This document shows, in pieces, positions 47,923 through 56,950 of a stretch of 64,000 bases of DNA. The DNA is from an uncultured Dehalococcoidia bacterium (GTDB lineage: Bacteria > Chloroflexota > Dehalococcoidia > Lucifugimonadales > UBA3495). The stretch is taken from contig OY282494.1 of assembly GCA_958296385.1 (NCBI GenBank), positions 1,037,416 to 1,101,415 of the forward strand, given 5' to 3'. Under the pieces are notes generated by a model that saw nothing but the letters and a program-made list of their open reading frames with translations, searched no databases and was not told the origin of the DNA. The translations under genes and the position numbers were made by a program. Numbering within the stretch: position 1 is the first letter of the stretch; every line of letters begins with the position of its first letter.

Positions 47923-48406
47923 ACAGGCGGCGGTAGTAGCGGGAGTTGCCGTCGTTGCGCTGCTGGACGAAGGCGGCGTACTGGCGGACGGATTCCTCCT
48001 GGGCGGGGGTTTGGATGGAGCCGGGGCGCAGCTGGCGGATGTAGTCGATGGACTCGTTGGCGTCCCAGCCGGTGTTGACGAGGTAGGCGGCGAGGATGGT
48101 GCCGGTGCGCCCGATGCCGGCGGCGCAGGTTACGACGGTGGGGCGTTCCCAAGTTTCGATTTGCTGCTCGATAAAGGAAACGATGCGGTCAATCTGCTCG
48201 ACCGGGGGCGCGCCGAAATCGGGGACGGGGTCGAATAGCTCGACGAAACCCCAGGGTTCGGCGGAGATGGTGTCGGCTTCCATGCGGACGATGGCGGTGA
48301 CGTCGTTCCGCTCGAAGTAGATTAGATGGCGGCGGTCGGTGGGGCCCATGGAGCCAGCCAGGGCGCCGGGGAGAATCCAACTGAAATTGCGAAAGCTCTC
48401 TTGCAT
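47921..48406 (-). CDS. Dual-specificity/tyrosine-type protein phosphatase
   Basis: A 161-residue cysteine phosphatase. The active-site loop CX5R is TCAAGIGRTGT at about residues 94-104, with a general-acid Asp candidate in LFDPVPDFGAP upstream. The opening NFSWILPGALAGSM resembles the DSP23/CDKN3-type bacterial enzymes. Substrate unknown. ATG 48404-48406 has GGAG nearby; it is 13 nt downstream of the DUF167 gene, so co-transcribed. Confidence 0.88.
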   Translation of the reverse strand: MQESFRNFSWILPGALAGSMGPTDRRHLIYFERNDVTAIVRMEADTISAEPWGFVELFDPVPDFGAPPVEQIDRIVSFIEQQIETWERPTVVTCAAGIGRTGTILAAYLVNTGWDANESIDYIRQLRPGSIQTPAQEESVRQYAAFVQQRNDGNSRYYRRL

Positions 48407-48419
48407 CGGGGCTCCGAAA

Positions 48420-48758
48420 TTATTGGTCAGGGGTGGTTGCTCCGGTAGTTTGGGTTCCGGGATGGGCGGCGTCAAGGATGGTTTGCAGCCGGCGGTTTAG
48501 TTCGTCGCCGTCCAGTCCGGCAATCAGGGCAACTTTATCACGGGAGGCGAAACCGCGCACGATGCGGACGTCATTGCGGGGGAGGTTGAGGCTGGCGGCC
48601 AGCAGGTCGATTACGGCGGTGTTGGCTTTGCCGCGCTCCGGGGGGACGGCGATGCGCAGGCGGAGGGCGTCGCCGTGCCAGCCGGCAATCTCAGAACGGC
48701 GGGCGCCGGGCTGGACGCGCAGCAGCAAAGAGGTTTCAAGAGGCACGGACGTCAACAC
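48420..48758 (-). CDS. DUF167 (YggU) family protein
   Basis: A 112-residue DUF167/YggU protein of unknown biochemical role. The family core is present: LRVQPGARRSEIAGWHGDALRLRI, PPERGKANTAVIDLLAASL, and the VRGFASRDKVALIAGL closing block. There is no ATG near the natural N-terminus; GTG 48756-48758 fits and would be nearly leaderless relative to the promoter below. The phosphatase gene follows by 13 nt. Confidence 0.85.
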   Translation of the reverse strand: MLTSVPLETSLLLRVQPGARRSEIAGWHGDALRLRIAVPPERGKANTAVIDLLAASLNLPRNDVRIVRGFASRDKVALIAGLDGDELNRRLQTILDAAHPGTQTTGATTPDQ

Positions 48759-48770
48759 GCTGGGCAGTCT

Positions 48771-48800
48771 GGTATAGTAAAGTCGCACGGCGCGGCACAA
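48771..48800 (-). promoter_or_regulatory. Promoter of the DUF167-phosphatase unit, overlapping a divergent -10
   Basis: TTGTGC (48795-48800), 18 nt, TATACC (48771-48776) on the minus strand. The same bases contain TATAGT (48773-48778) on the plus strand for the enoyl-CoA hydratase gene, so the two promoters may exclude each other. Confidence 0.45.
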
Positions 48801-48825
48801 CGCGCCGCAATATCGGAGGTTGTCT

Positions 48826-49605
48826 ATGGAGTATAGCAGTATCGCGCTTGAGGCGGGAGACCGGGTGGCCACGCTGCGGCTGAATCGCCCGGATGCTCTG
48901 AACGCTTTGAGTCCGGAGCTGCTGGCCGAGTTCTCTGATGCGGTGGCCGCAGTGCGGGAGGATGAGTCGGTCAAGGCGCTGGTGGTGCGGGGGGCGGGCC
49001 GGGGGTTTTGCGCCGGGGCGGATTTGATTTACTTTGACCGGGTGTTTGACGAGATGGGACTGCTGCCGGAGTACGTGCGGGCGCTGAACGGGGCGTTTTT
49101 TGCGCTGGAGGAGCTGCCGATTCCGACGGTGGCAGTGGTACACGGGTACGCGCTGGCCGGGGGGTTGGAGCTGATGATGGCGTGCGATATGGCAATCGTC
49201 GCGGAGGATGCGCGGATTGGGGACCAGCACGCCAACTTTGGGCTGATTCCCGGCGGCGGCTCAACGCAGCGGCTGCCCCGGCGGGTGGGGATGCCCCGGG
49301 CGATGGAACTGCTGACTACCGGGCGGTGGCTGTCGGGGAGCGAGGCGGTGGAGTGGGGACTAGCGCTGCGGTGCGCGCCGGCGGAGTTTCTGGAGTCTGA
49401 ACTGGAAACGCTGCTGGACGGGCTGCGGGGCAAAAGCCGCGCCGGGCTGGGGCTGATGAAATCGCTGGCCCGCAGCAGCCAGGACTTGCCGCTGCGGGAC
49501 GGCGTAGCGCTGGAAGGGGCGACTTTCACCCACGTGTTCGCCACGTCAACGCACCCGCGCGAGGGGATTCAGGCGTTCAAGGAAAAGCGGCAGCCGGAGT
49601 TTTAA
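48826..49605 (+). CDS. Enoyl-CoA hydratase/isomerase family protein
   Basis: A 259-residue crotonase-fold protein acting on acyl-CoA substrates. Landmarks: ATLRLNRPDALNALS, the oxyanion-hole loop GAGRGFCAGADL, and VAVVHGYALAGGLELMMACD, then ANFGLIPGGGSTQRLPR with a candidate Glu/Asp region. The reaction (hydration, isomerisation or other) cannot be fixed. GGAGG lies six nt before ATG 48826. First gene of a plus-strand run leading to metF, acpS and nnr. Confidence 0.9.
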   Translation: MEYSSIALEAGDRVATLRLNRPDALNALSPELLAEFSDAVAAVREDESVKALVVRGAGRGFCAGADLIYFDRVFDEMGLLPEYVRALNGAFFALEELPIPTVAVVHGYALAGGLELMMACDMAIVAEDARIGDQHANFGLIPGGGSTQRLPRRVGMPRAMELLTTGRWLSGSEAVEWGLALRCAPAEFLESELETLLDGLRGKSRAGLGLMKSLARSSQDLPLRDGVALEGATFTHVFATSTHPREGIQAFKEKRQPEF

Positions 49606-49680
49606 CCGTTCAATCGGGCGCAAGTCAAGCGGGCGCAAATTTGCCGCCGGTGATGCTGTATCAGATAAAGGATAGTCGGT

Positions 49681-50559
49681 TTGAAAATCAGGGACATACT
49701 GGATAACAAGCGTACCGTGTCGTTTGAGTTCTTTCCGCCGCGGGAGGCGGAGGCGGTGGACGGGGTGGTGGACGTGATAAAGGGGTTGCAGCGATTTAAC
49801 CCCGACTTTGTGTCGGTTACCTACGGGGCCGGCGGAGGGACGCGGGCCTATACCGAGGAAATTACGCTGCGGCTGCGGCGGGAGACCAGCCTGGAGGTGA
49901 TGGCGCATCTGACCTGCGTTGCGCAAAGCCGGGGCGAGGTGCACGGGGTGCTGGAGCGGCTCAATGCGGCGGGGGTCGGGAACGTGATTGCGCTGCGGGG
50001 CGACCGGCCGGCTGACGCGTCGTTAACTACGCCGGGGGCCGACGAGTTTGCTCACGCTACGGAGCTAATCACGCACATCCGCGACAACTTTGACTTTGGC
50101 ATCGCCGCAGCGTGCTATCCGGAGGGGCATACGGAATCTACCGACGCGGATGCCGACTTGCAGTACGTTCGGATGAAGCAGGACTTGGGCGCCGACTTTC
50201 TCATAACGCAGCTGTTTTACGACAACAGGCATTTTTACGACCTGCTGGAACGGGCGGACAAAGCCGGTATCAACCTGCCGATTGTGCCGGGGGTGCTGCC
50301 GATATTGAGCACGGCGCAAATCCGCAGATTTACGCAGCTGTGCGGGGCAACGATTCCGGCCGAGCTGGACGCTCAGTTGGAACGGTACGCCGAGGACAAC
50401 CGGGCGGTGCGGGAAATTGGGGTTGAATATGCAACCCGGCAAGTGCAAGACTTGTGGGCTAACGGGGTGCCGGGCGTCCATTTCTACGTCCTGAACCGTG
50501 CTTACTCAATAACGCAGATACTGGAAACGCTGAATCTGGACGGACATCGGGGCGACTGA
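49681..50559 (+). CDS. metF: 5,10-methylenetetrahydrofolate reductase
   Basis: A 292-residue MetF, an FAD enzyme that reduces methylene-THF to methyl-THF, the substrate of MetH. The TIM-barrel landmarks are VSFEFFPPREAEA with the catalytic Glu, FVSVTYGAGGGTR, NVIALRGDRP, AACYPEGH and ITQLFYDN. TTG 49681 is the start with AAAGGA eight nt upstream. It is followed by acpS after 4 nt, suggesting an operon for cofactor and house-keeping functions. Confidence 0.95.
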   Translation: MKIRDILDNKRTVSFEFFPPREAEAVDGVVDVIKGLQRFNPDFVSVTYGAGGGTRAYTEEITLRLRRETSLEVMAHLTCVAQSRGEVHGVLERLNAAGVGNVIALRGDRPADASLTTPGADEFAHATELITHIRDNFDFGIAAACYPEGHTESTDADADLQYVRMKQDLGADFLITQLFYDNRHFYDLLERADKAGINLPIVPGVLPILSTAQIRRFTQLCGATIPAELDAQLERYAEDNRAVREIGVEYATRQVQDLWANGVPGVHFYVLNRAYSITQILETLNLDGHRGD

Positions 50560-50563
50560 AACT

Positions 50564-51010
50564 ATGCTGAGCACCGGCGTTGACCTGATTGAGATTGACC
50601 GGGTGGCGGGGACGCTGGAACGGTATGGCGAACGCTTTTTGCGGCGGATATTTACGCCGGGGGAGATTGCGTACTGCCGGGGGCGGGCGCCGAATCTGGC
50701 GGCCCGGTTTGCGGCGAAAGAGGCGGTCATGAAGTGTCTTGGGACGGGGTTTCGCGGGGTCGGCTGGCGGGACGTGGAGGTGGTGCGCGCGCCAAGCGGG
50801 GCGCCGAGTCCACGACTGCACGGCCGGGCTTTGCGGCGAGCGGAACGGCTGGGGGTGACGGAAATCGGCATCAGCCTGTCGCACTCGCGGGGGTTTGCGA
50901 TGGCGTTTGCGGTGGCACACCGGCCGGATACGGCGGAATCAATCGCCAGCAACGCGGCTACACTTTGGGGGGAATTGACTGCGCCGCAGATGCCGGGTGG
51001 GTTGTTGTGA
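50564..51010 (+). CDS. acpS: Holo-acyl-carrier-protein synthase
   Basis: A 148-residue AcpS, which moves phosphopantetheine from CoA to apo-ACP. The Mg-binding GVDLIEIDRV at residues 5-14 and the RFAAKEAVMKCLGTG block are standard, with ISLSHSRGFAMAFAV near residue 103. About 25 C-terminal residues (from AHRPDTAESIAS) exceed the usual length and overlap toward the next gene. It overlaps nnr by GTGA. Confidence 0.94.
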   Translation: MLSTGVDLIEIDRVAGTLERYGERFLRRIFTPGEIAYCRGRAPNLAARFAAKEAVMKCLGTGFRGVGWRDVEVVRAPSGAPSPRLHGRALRRAERLGVTEIGISLSHSRGFAMAFAVAHRPDTAESIASNAATLWGELTAPQMPGGLL

Positions 51011-52608
51011 AAGTTGTTACGGTGGCCCAAATGCAGGCTCTGGAGGCGGCGTCGGAGCAAGCCGGGGTTAGTACGGATGCGCTGATGGAGAACGCGGGGC
51101 TGGCCGGCGCGGAACGTATCCAGGAGCAGATGGGGGGCGTGGTCGGGCGGGAGGTGCTGGCGCTGATCGGGCCGGGCAACAACGGGGCGGATGGGCTGGT
51201 AATCGCCCGGCATCTGCGCCGCTGGGGGGCAGAGGTTTGCTGCTACGTGGTGCGGGGGCGTCCGGTTGATGATCCGAAAATGGCCGATGCGCTGAGCTAT
51301 GGCGTGAGCGTGCGGGATGCTGATGATGACCCGGATTTGGCGATGCTCAATGCGCAGCTATCACGCGCGGCGGTGGTGGTTGATGCAATCCTGGGGGCGG
51401 GGCGTTACCGTCCGCTGGAGGGGGCGGTGGCAGGGGTTGCGGCATCAGTCAACCGCCATCGCCGGGAGAACGGGGGGCCGCCGGTTATTGCTATTGACTT
51501 GCCTACCGGGGTCAATCCGGATACGGGCGCGGCGGATGGCAATACTATCACCGCTGATGTGACGCTGGCTCTGGGCTGTCCAAAAGTGGGGATTGCTAAC
51601 TTTCCCGGCGCCGGGTACGCCGGGGCAATTGAGATATTGAGCATCGGGATGCCGGCGGGGGTGGTGGACGATGCCGGGTTGGATACGGACTGGATGACGG
51701 GGGCGGCGGCGGGGGGGCTGCTGCCGGCGCGGCCGTTGGATTCGCACAAGGGGACGTTTGGGCATCTGCTGGTGGTAGCGGGCAGCCGGCAGTTTGTGGG
51801 GGCGGCGGCGCTGGCGTGCCAGGCGGCGCACCGGGTGGGGGCGGGGCTGGTTACAGCGGCAACGCCGGCATCGGTGTATCCAATCGTTGCGGGCAAGCTC
51901 ACGGAAACTATCCACTTGCCGCTGCCGGAGGATGGCGAGGGCCGGATTGGCGCCGCGGCGGCCGGGGTCATCCGAGGGCGAATGGGCGGGTACTCGGCGC
52001 TGGCGGTGGGGTGCGGGATGGGGATGTCCGATGGGACTGCGGAGTTTGTGCGGCGGCTGCTGCTTGATGGGGGTGATGGGCCTGGGGCGCCATCGGTGAT
52101 TGATGCGGACGGGTTGAACAATCTGGCCCGATGGGGGGATTGGTCGGATGGACTTAAAGGGGAGGCGATACTGACGCCGCATCCGGGGGAGATGGCTACG
52201 CTGACCGGGCAATCTACCGCATCAGTGCAGGCTAATCGTCTGGATATTGCCCGCGAATGGGCGGAACGCTGGGGGCAAACCGTGCTGCTCAAAGGGGCGC
52301 ATAGTGTCGTGGCATCACCGGATACGTCGGGGCGGCGGTGCGTGCTGCCTTTTGCTAATCCGGCGCTGGCCGGCGGGGGGACGGGGGACGTGCTGACCGG
52401 GATTATCGGGGGGCTGCTGGCGCAGGGGGTGTCGGGGTACGATGCGGCGAGGCTGGGGGGGTATTTGCACGGGGCGGCCGGCGCGGCGGCGCGGCGGCAG
52501 CGGGGCGATGCCGGGGTGATTGCCAGCGACTTGCTGGATTGGCTGCCGGCGGTGATGCGGGATTTGCGGCGGGGGGTGTTAGGCGGGGCGGGTATTAAAA
52601 GGAAGTGA
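51007..52608 (+). CDS. nnr: Bifunctional NAD(P)H-hydrate epimerase/dehydratase
   Basis: A 533-residue Nnr, which repairs hydrated NAD(P)H. N-terminal YjeF_N epimerase domain (about 1-215): QMQALEAASEQAGVS, LIGPGNNGADGLVIAR, VVDAILGAG, IDLPTGVNPDTG. C-terminal carbohydrate-kinase-like dehydratase domain: DSHKGTFGHLLVVAGS, LTPHPGEMATL, and the diagnostic NPALAGGGTGDVLTGIIGG. GTG 51007 overlaps the acpS stop, and acpS-nnr adjacency is common in bacteria. Confidence 0.95.
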   Translation: MKVVTVAQMQALEAASEQAGVSTDALMENAGLAGAERIQEQMGGVVGREVLALIGPGNNGADGLVIARHLRRWGAEVCCYVVRGRPVDDPKMADALSYGVSVRDADDDPDLAMLNAQLSRAAVVVDAILGAGRYRPLEGAVAGVAASVNRHRRENGGPPVIAIDLPTGVNPDTGAADGNTITADVTLALGCPKVGIANFPGAGYAGAIEILSIGMPAGVVDDAGLDTDWMTGAAAGGLLPARPLDSHKGTFGHLLVVAGSRQFVGAAALACQAAHRVGAGLVTAATPASVYPIVAGKLTETIHLPLPEDGEGRIGAAAAGVIRGRMGGYSALAVGCGMGMSDGTAEFVRRLLLDGGDGPGAPSVIDADGLNNLARWGDWSDGLKGEAILTPHPGEMATLTGQSTASVQANRLDIAREWAERWGQTVLLKGAHSVVASPDTSGRRCVLPFANPALAGGGTGDVLTGIIGGLLAQGVSGYDAARLGGYLHGAAGAAARRQRGDAGVIASDLLDWLPAVMRDLRRGVLGGAGIKRK

Positions 52609-52616
52609 GTTTTGAT

Positions 52617-53042
52617 ATGGGGGCGGTTACGGAACAGCAGGCCCGGATTTTGGCGGCTACTGCGGTGGGGCATCTGGCTACTGCGGATGCGGACGGGCGG
52701 CCGCACGTGGTGCCGTTTTGCTTTGCTTACGTTGGCGGGTGCATCTACTCGGCGCTGGACGGCAAGCCTAAGGGGGTGGCGCTGACGCGGCTGCGGCGGG
52801 TGCGGAACATTCTGGCCAATCCGCAGGTGTCGGTGGTGCTGGATCATTACGAGGAGGACTGGTCGCGTCTGTGGTATCTGCTCATCGCGGGGCGGGCGGA
52901 GTTGATTGAGGACGGGGCGGAATACGAGGGGGCGCTGGCGGCGCTGCGGGAGAAGTATCCGCAGTACCGGGCGATGGGGCTGGAGGGGAATCCGGTTATC
53001 AGGATTGCGCCGGAACGGGTTACGGGGTGGAACGGGGAGTGA
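52617..53042 (+). CDS. PPOX-class probable F420-dependent oxidoreductase
   Basis: A 141-residue split-barrel flavin/F420-binding protein resembling the TIGR03668 group. It shows ATAVGHLATADADGRPHVVPFCF, then SALDGKPKG, RVRNILANPQVSVVLDHYEEDWSRLWYLLI and the C-terminal IRIAPERVTGW. Cofactor F420 is common in Chloroflexota and Actinobacteria; the substrate is unknown. I prefer ATG 52617 with GGAAGTGA as ribosome site; GTG 52605, which overlaps the nnr stop, is the alternative. Confidence 0.87.
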   Translation: MGAVTEQQARILAATAVGHLATADADGRPHVVPFCFAYVGGCIYSALDGKPKGVALTRLRRVRNILANPQVSVVLDHYEEDWSRLWYLLIAGRAELIEDGAEYEGALAALREKYPQYRAMGLEGNPVIRIAPERVTGWNGE

Positions 53043-53133
53043 CCGGGGGCTTATTGACCCTTTGGGCTGATGGGCCTAGAATGCCGGCTATTCAATTTGG
53101 CGCACGGTCTGGGGTGCGGTGGGCAAGGATACT

Positions 53134-53847
53134 ATGACGCAACTGGTGTTTATTCACGGGCCGGGGGCTGGCGGGTGTGCGGCGTCTTACGTCAATCAGC
53201 TGGAGTATTATCCGGGGAGTTTGGCGCCGGATTTGCCGGGGCATTTGGATGGGTCTCCCTGTGGCAGCGTGGAGCGTTATACGGACTGGCTGCGGGGGTG
53301 GCTGCACGGGCAGGGGATTACCGGGGATTTGGCGCTCTGCGGGTTCACGCTGGGGGCTTGCGTGGCTTTGCAGTATGCGCTGGATTATCCGGATGAGGTG
53401 GCGGGGCTGGCTTTGATGACGATTGCGATGCGGCCCAAGCAGCGGCGGCCGGAGGACTTGCAGTTTCGGTTGGACGCTGCCGAGAATCCGGACGTTTATG
53501 AGCAGTGGCTGGGGATGATGGACGGGATAATGCACTTTATCGAGCCGGGGCTGCGGGCGGAACTGCTGCAAAAGCATCGGGAGGTGGGGCCGCTGGCGCA
53601 GTACCGGGATTTGGTGGTGATTGACCGCTTTGACGTGCGGGATCGCATCCATACGCTCAAGGCGCCGCTGCTGCTGATTCAGGGGGTTGACGACCCGCTG
53701 GCGACGGGAGAGTACGAATCGGAAATCCATCGGGCGGTGCCCGGTTCCAAACTGATACGGATGAAAGAGGCCGGCCACTTTCCAATGGTGGAGAGGCCGG
53801 TTGAAGTGAACGAGGCAATCGACGAGTTTCTGGCCGGCATTGTCTAA
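53134..53847 (+). CDS. Alpha/beta-hydrolase with Thr at the nucleophile position
   Basis: A 237-residue alpha/beta-hydrolase-fold protein. The oxyanion HGPGAGG is near residues 8-14, the acid is in QGVDDPLATG, and the His in EAGHFPMVERP. The nucleophile elbow reads CGFTLGAC, so Thr72 replaces the usual Ser of GxSxG. Either Thr acts as nucleophile or the protein is not a standard esterase. ATG 53134 has AAGGA just upstream. It precedes a TPP-dependent enzyme by 69 bp. Confidence 0.82.
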   Translation: MTQLVFIHGPGAGGCAASYVNQLEYYPGSLAPDLPGHLDGSPCGSVERYTDWLRGWLHGQGITGDLALCGFTLGACVALQYALDYPDEVAGLALMTIAMRPKQRRPEDLQFRLDAAENPDVYEQWLGMMDGIMHFIEPGLRAELLQKHREVGPLAQYRDLVVIDRFDVRDRIHTLKAPLLLIQGVDDPLATGEYESEIHRAVPGSKLIRMKEAGHFPMVERPVEVNEAIDEFLAGIV

Positions 53848-53916
53848 CGGGCCGGTAATGGGCCGGCAGCACGCCGGGGATGCGACGTTGCCATTGCACA
53901 CGGGAGGACATCTATC

Positions 53917-55563
53917 GTGGACGGAGTTACCGCAGTAGCGAACATTTTGAAGATGGAGGGGGTGGAGTGGATTGGCGTTATGCCGTCCAATCCGCTGATT
54001 GAGGCGGCGGCGATCGCCGGCATCCGGCCGGTGGTGTGCCGGCAGGAACGCACCGGGGTGCATATGGCCGACGGGTTCTCGCGGGTCAACAACGGCAAGA
54101 AGACGGGGATATTTCTGGCGCAGAACGGGCCGGGGGCGGAGAACGCTTTTGGCGGGGTGGCGCAGGCTTACGCCGATTCGGTGCCGATTCTGGTGCTGCC
54201 GGCCGGGGTGGCCCGCAAGCGGGTTGGGGTGGAGCCGAACTTTCATCCGGTGCGGGCGTATGAGTCCATTACCAAGTGGGCGGCGCACGTGAACTATGCG
54301 GACCGGGTGCCGGAGCTGATGCGGCAGGCGTTCACCAAGCTGCGGTCGGGCAAGCCGGGGCCGGTGCTGCTGGAGATTCCGCAAGACCTGGCGGCGGACG
54401 AAATCAGCGAAGAAGATTTTGACTATATTCCGCCGGGGCATATGCGGACGGCGGCGGACCCGGCGGCGATTGAGGCCGGGGTGCGTGGTCTGATGTCGGC
54501 GCAACGTCCGGTCATTATGGCAGGGCAAGGGGTGATGTACGCGGAGGCGACGGACGAGTTGCTGGAGCTGGCCGAGTTTCTGCAAATTCCGGTGCTGACT
54601 ACGCTGGAGGGCAAGAGCGCGTTTCCGGAGAATCACCCGCTGTCGCTGGGCGTGGGCGGCTCCAGCCAGACCGGGCCGGTGCATCGTTTTCTCAGCAATG
54701 CGGACGTGGTGTTTGGCGTGGGGGTGAGTTTTACCAAGAGCAGCTTTACGGTGCCGATACCGGAGGGCAAGACGCTGATACATCTGACCAACGGGGACGG
54801 CGACATCAACAAGGATTACCGGGCGCAGTACCCGATTCTGGGGGATGCCAAGCTGGCGCTGCGGCAGTTTATCGACGCGCTGAAAGCGCAGGGGGTGTCG
54901 GCGCGGGCGGCCAATCAGGAACTGGCCGACGAGATTGCGGCCAGCCGGGAGGCGTGGCTGGCGGAGTGGATGCCCCGGCTGACCAGCGACGAGATGCCGC
55001 TGAATCCGTACCGGGTGGTGTGGGACATTATGCACACCGTTGACCTGGACAACACCATCGTTACGCACGAGTCGGGCAGTCCGCGGGAGCAGGTTTCGCC
55101 GTTCTGGGAAGCGCGCGCGCCGCGCAGCTTTATCGGCTGGGGCAAGTCAACGCAGCTGGGGTACAGCCTGGGGCTGGCGATGGGGGCCAAGATGGCGGCG
55201 CCGGAGAAAATGGTCATCAACTTTATGGGGGATGCCGCCTTTGGGATGGTGGGGCTGGACGTGGAGACGGCGGTGCGGGCGAACATTCCCATCACAACGG
55301 TGGTGATGAACAACTCGACGATGGCGATTTACCCGGACAGCCGGATACCGACGGCGGTGGAGCGTTACGGGCTGAAAGACCTGAGCGGGGATTTTTACCA
55401 GGTGGCACTGGCGCTGGGGGCTTACGCCGAGCAGATTCACACGCCGGAGGAAATCAAGCCGGCGATGCAGCGGGCGATGGAGGCTAACGCCAACGGGCGG
55501 CCGGCGCTGCTGGAGTTCATCACCAAAGAGGAGGCTACTTTCTCCAAGTTCCGGTTTGACTAG
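53917..55563 (+). CDS. Thiamine-diphosphate-dependent enzyme, acetolactate-synthase-like
   Basis: A 548-residue TPP enzyme of the acetolactate synthase/benzoylformate decarboxylase superfamily. The catalytic Glu44 is in VVCRQERTGVHMADGFSR, the central domain has RPVIMAGQGVMYAEA, and the C-terminal TPP motif begins GDAAFGMVGLDVETAVRA and ends VVMNN; the usual GDG is GDA. It differs from IlvB at 34281-35987, so a distinct 2-oxo acid is likely its substrate. GTG 53917 has GGGAGGA nine nt upstream. It lies between the hydrolase and radC, all in one direction. Confidence 0.88.
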   Translation: MDGVTAVANILKMEGVEWIGVMPSNPLIEAAAIAGIRPVVCRQERTGVHMADGFSRVNNGKKTGIFLAQNGPGAENAFGGVAQAYADSVPILVLPAGVARKRVGVEPNFHPVRAYESITKWAAHVNYADRVPELMRQAFTKLRSGKPGPVLLEIPQDLAADEISEEDFDYIPPGHMRTAADPAAIEAGVRGLMSAQRPVIMAGQGVMYAEATDELLELAEFLQIPVLTTLEGKSAFPENHPLSLGVGGSSQTGPVHRFLSNADVVFGVGVSFTKSSFTVPIPEGKTLIHLTNGDGDINKDYRAQYPILGDAKLALRQFIDALKAQGVSARAANQELADEIAASREAWLAEWMPRLTSDEMPLNPYRVVWDIMHTVDLDNTIVTHESGSPREQVSPFWEARAPRSFIGWGKSTQLGYSLGLAMGAKMAAPEKMVINFMGDAAFGMVGLDVETAVRANIPITTVVMNNSTMAIYPDSRIPTAVERYGLKDLSGDFYQVALALGAYAEQIHTPEEIKPAMQRAMEANANGRPALLEFITKEEATFSKFRFD

Positions 55564-55581
55564 CTCAGATTCGGACAGATA

Positions 55582-56532
55582 GTGACACTTGCCCGTAGCG
55601 CAATCGCCGGCCGTCGTTTTAGACTGGTCGGCGATTACTTTGGCGGGGGTGGAAAGGTGGTAGTTAATCGGACGGCACGGGTGGAGAGTCTGGAGGATTT
55701 TGAGGCTGACCTGGCGCGGATTGCGGCCGGGGGCAGTGGGTTGGCGGTGCTGCCAGCGGAGATTTGCCGGGCCGGGGACGCGGGCTATCCGGGCGCGGGT
55801 TATCCGGCGGTGGATGTTGAACCGGAGGGGGCGCCGGACGAGCCGACGATTCTGGACTTGCCAAGCGACCAGCGTCCGCGGGAACGGCTGCGGGATTCGG
55901 GGGCGACGACGCTGAGCGACGCCGAGCTGCTGGCCATCCTGCTGCGTACCGGCGTGGTGGGGGAGAACGCAGTTACGATGGGGATGCGGGTGATTGCCGA
56001 GTTTGACGGGCTGGCGGGGTTATCGCGCGCGGAGTATGGGGAGCTGCGGCGGCAGCGGGGGGTCAGCGACGCGAAAGCTTGCCAGGTGATGGCGGCGCTG
56101 GAACTGGGGCGGCGCATTGCCGCACTGCCGCCGGCCAACCGTCCGCAAATATCCTGCCCCAGGGACGTGGCTAATCTGATTGCGCCGGAGCTGTCAAGGC
56201 TGGACCAGGAACATCTGCTGGTGCTGCTGCTGAATACGCGCAATCACGTGCTGCTGAAACGTACCATTTACGTGGGAACGGTGAACAGCAGCGCAGTGCG
56301 TCCGGCGGAAGTGCTGCGTCCGGCAGTCCGGGAGAACGCTCCGGCAATCATTATTGCCCATAATCATCCCTCCGGGGATCCGACGCCAAGCCCGGAGGAT
56401 GCGGCGGTGACCCGGGATATGGTGGCGGCCGGCAAGCTGCTGAATATAGAGGTGCTGGACCATCTGGTAATCGGCGACGGGGGGAATTTCGTTAGTATGA
56501 AAGAGCAGGGGCTGGGGTTTGACGGGGCGTAA
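55582..56532 (+). CDS. RadC/JAB-domain DNA repair-like protein with N-terminal extension
   Basis: A 316-residue RadC family protein. The HhH-like region has PRERLRDSGATTLSDAELLAILLRTG, and the JAB metal motif is AIIIAHNHPSGDPTPSPED. The first 85 residues are extra compared with usual RadC (about 220 residues) and include a GGGGKVVVNRT segment and a Gly/Pro-rich stretch. The GTG start at 55582 is uncertain; later GTGs near 55657 would shorten the extension. Despite the name, RadC's role in repair is not proven. It follows the TPP enzyme by 18 bp. Confidence 0.88.
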   Translation: MTLARSAIAGRRFRLVGDYFGGGGKVVVNRTARVESLEDFEADLARIAAGGSGLAVLPAEICRAGDAGYPGAGYPAVDVEPEGAPDEPTILDLPSDQRPRERLRDSGATTLSDAELLAILLRTGVVGENAVTMGMRVIAEFDGLAGLSRAEYGELRRQRGVSDAKACQVMAALELGRRIAALPPANRPQISCPRDVANLIAPELSRLDQEHLLVLLLNTRNHVLLKRTIYVGTVNSSAVRPAEVLRPAVRENAPAIIIAHNHPSGDPTPSPEDAAVTRDMVAAGKLLNIEVLDHLVIGDGGNFVSMKEQGLGFDGA

Positions 56533-56613
56533 GTTCGCCGCCGGGTTCCGGGCCGGGCGGGTGATTACGTGGGACAATGGGGCAAAATCGGCATTGACCG
56601 GAGGGATTATCGG

Positions 56614-56946
56614 ATGAGCGACTACTTTTTGGACGTGGCGAGCCGGGGGTATAAGGAACTGGCGCCGGGGGCGCAGACGCGTACTTTCTGGGGGAATCAG
56701 ATGCTGTTCTCGCTGGTGGAGGTGGAGGCCGGGGCGCTGGTGCCGTTGCACACGCACCCGCACGAGCAGGGGGGCATCATCGTGTCGGGGGAGCTGGAGA
56801 TGGGGATTGGCGGCGAGGTGAAGGTGCTTAAGCCGGGCGATATGTACATCATCCCCGGCGGCGTGGAGCATTACGCGCAGGGGCGGGAAAGCCGGGCCGT
56901 GGCGCTGGATATATTCAGCCCGGTGCGGGAGGAGTTCAAGTATTAG
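56614..56946 (+). CDS. Small cupin-domain protein
   Basis: A 110-residue single-domain cupin. The metal-binding motifs are PLHTHPHEQGGIIVSGELE (His-His-Glu) and MYIIPGGVEHYAQ (His). GGAGG lies nine nt before ATG 56614. Such proteins bind metal or act as small dioxygenases or isomerases; nothing here fixes the role. The 3' end meets hemD with a 4-bp gap. Confidence 0.9.
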   Translation: MSDYFLDVASRGYKELAPGAQTRTFWGNQMLFSLVEVEAGALVPLHTHPHEQGGIIVSGELEMGIGGEVKVLKPGDMYIIPGGVEHYAQGRESRAVALDIFSPVREEFKY

Positions 56947-56950
56947 GGGG

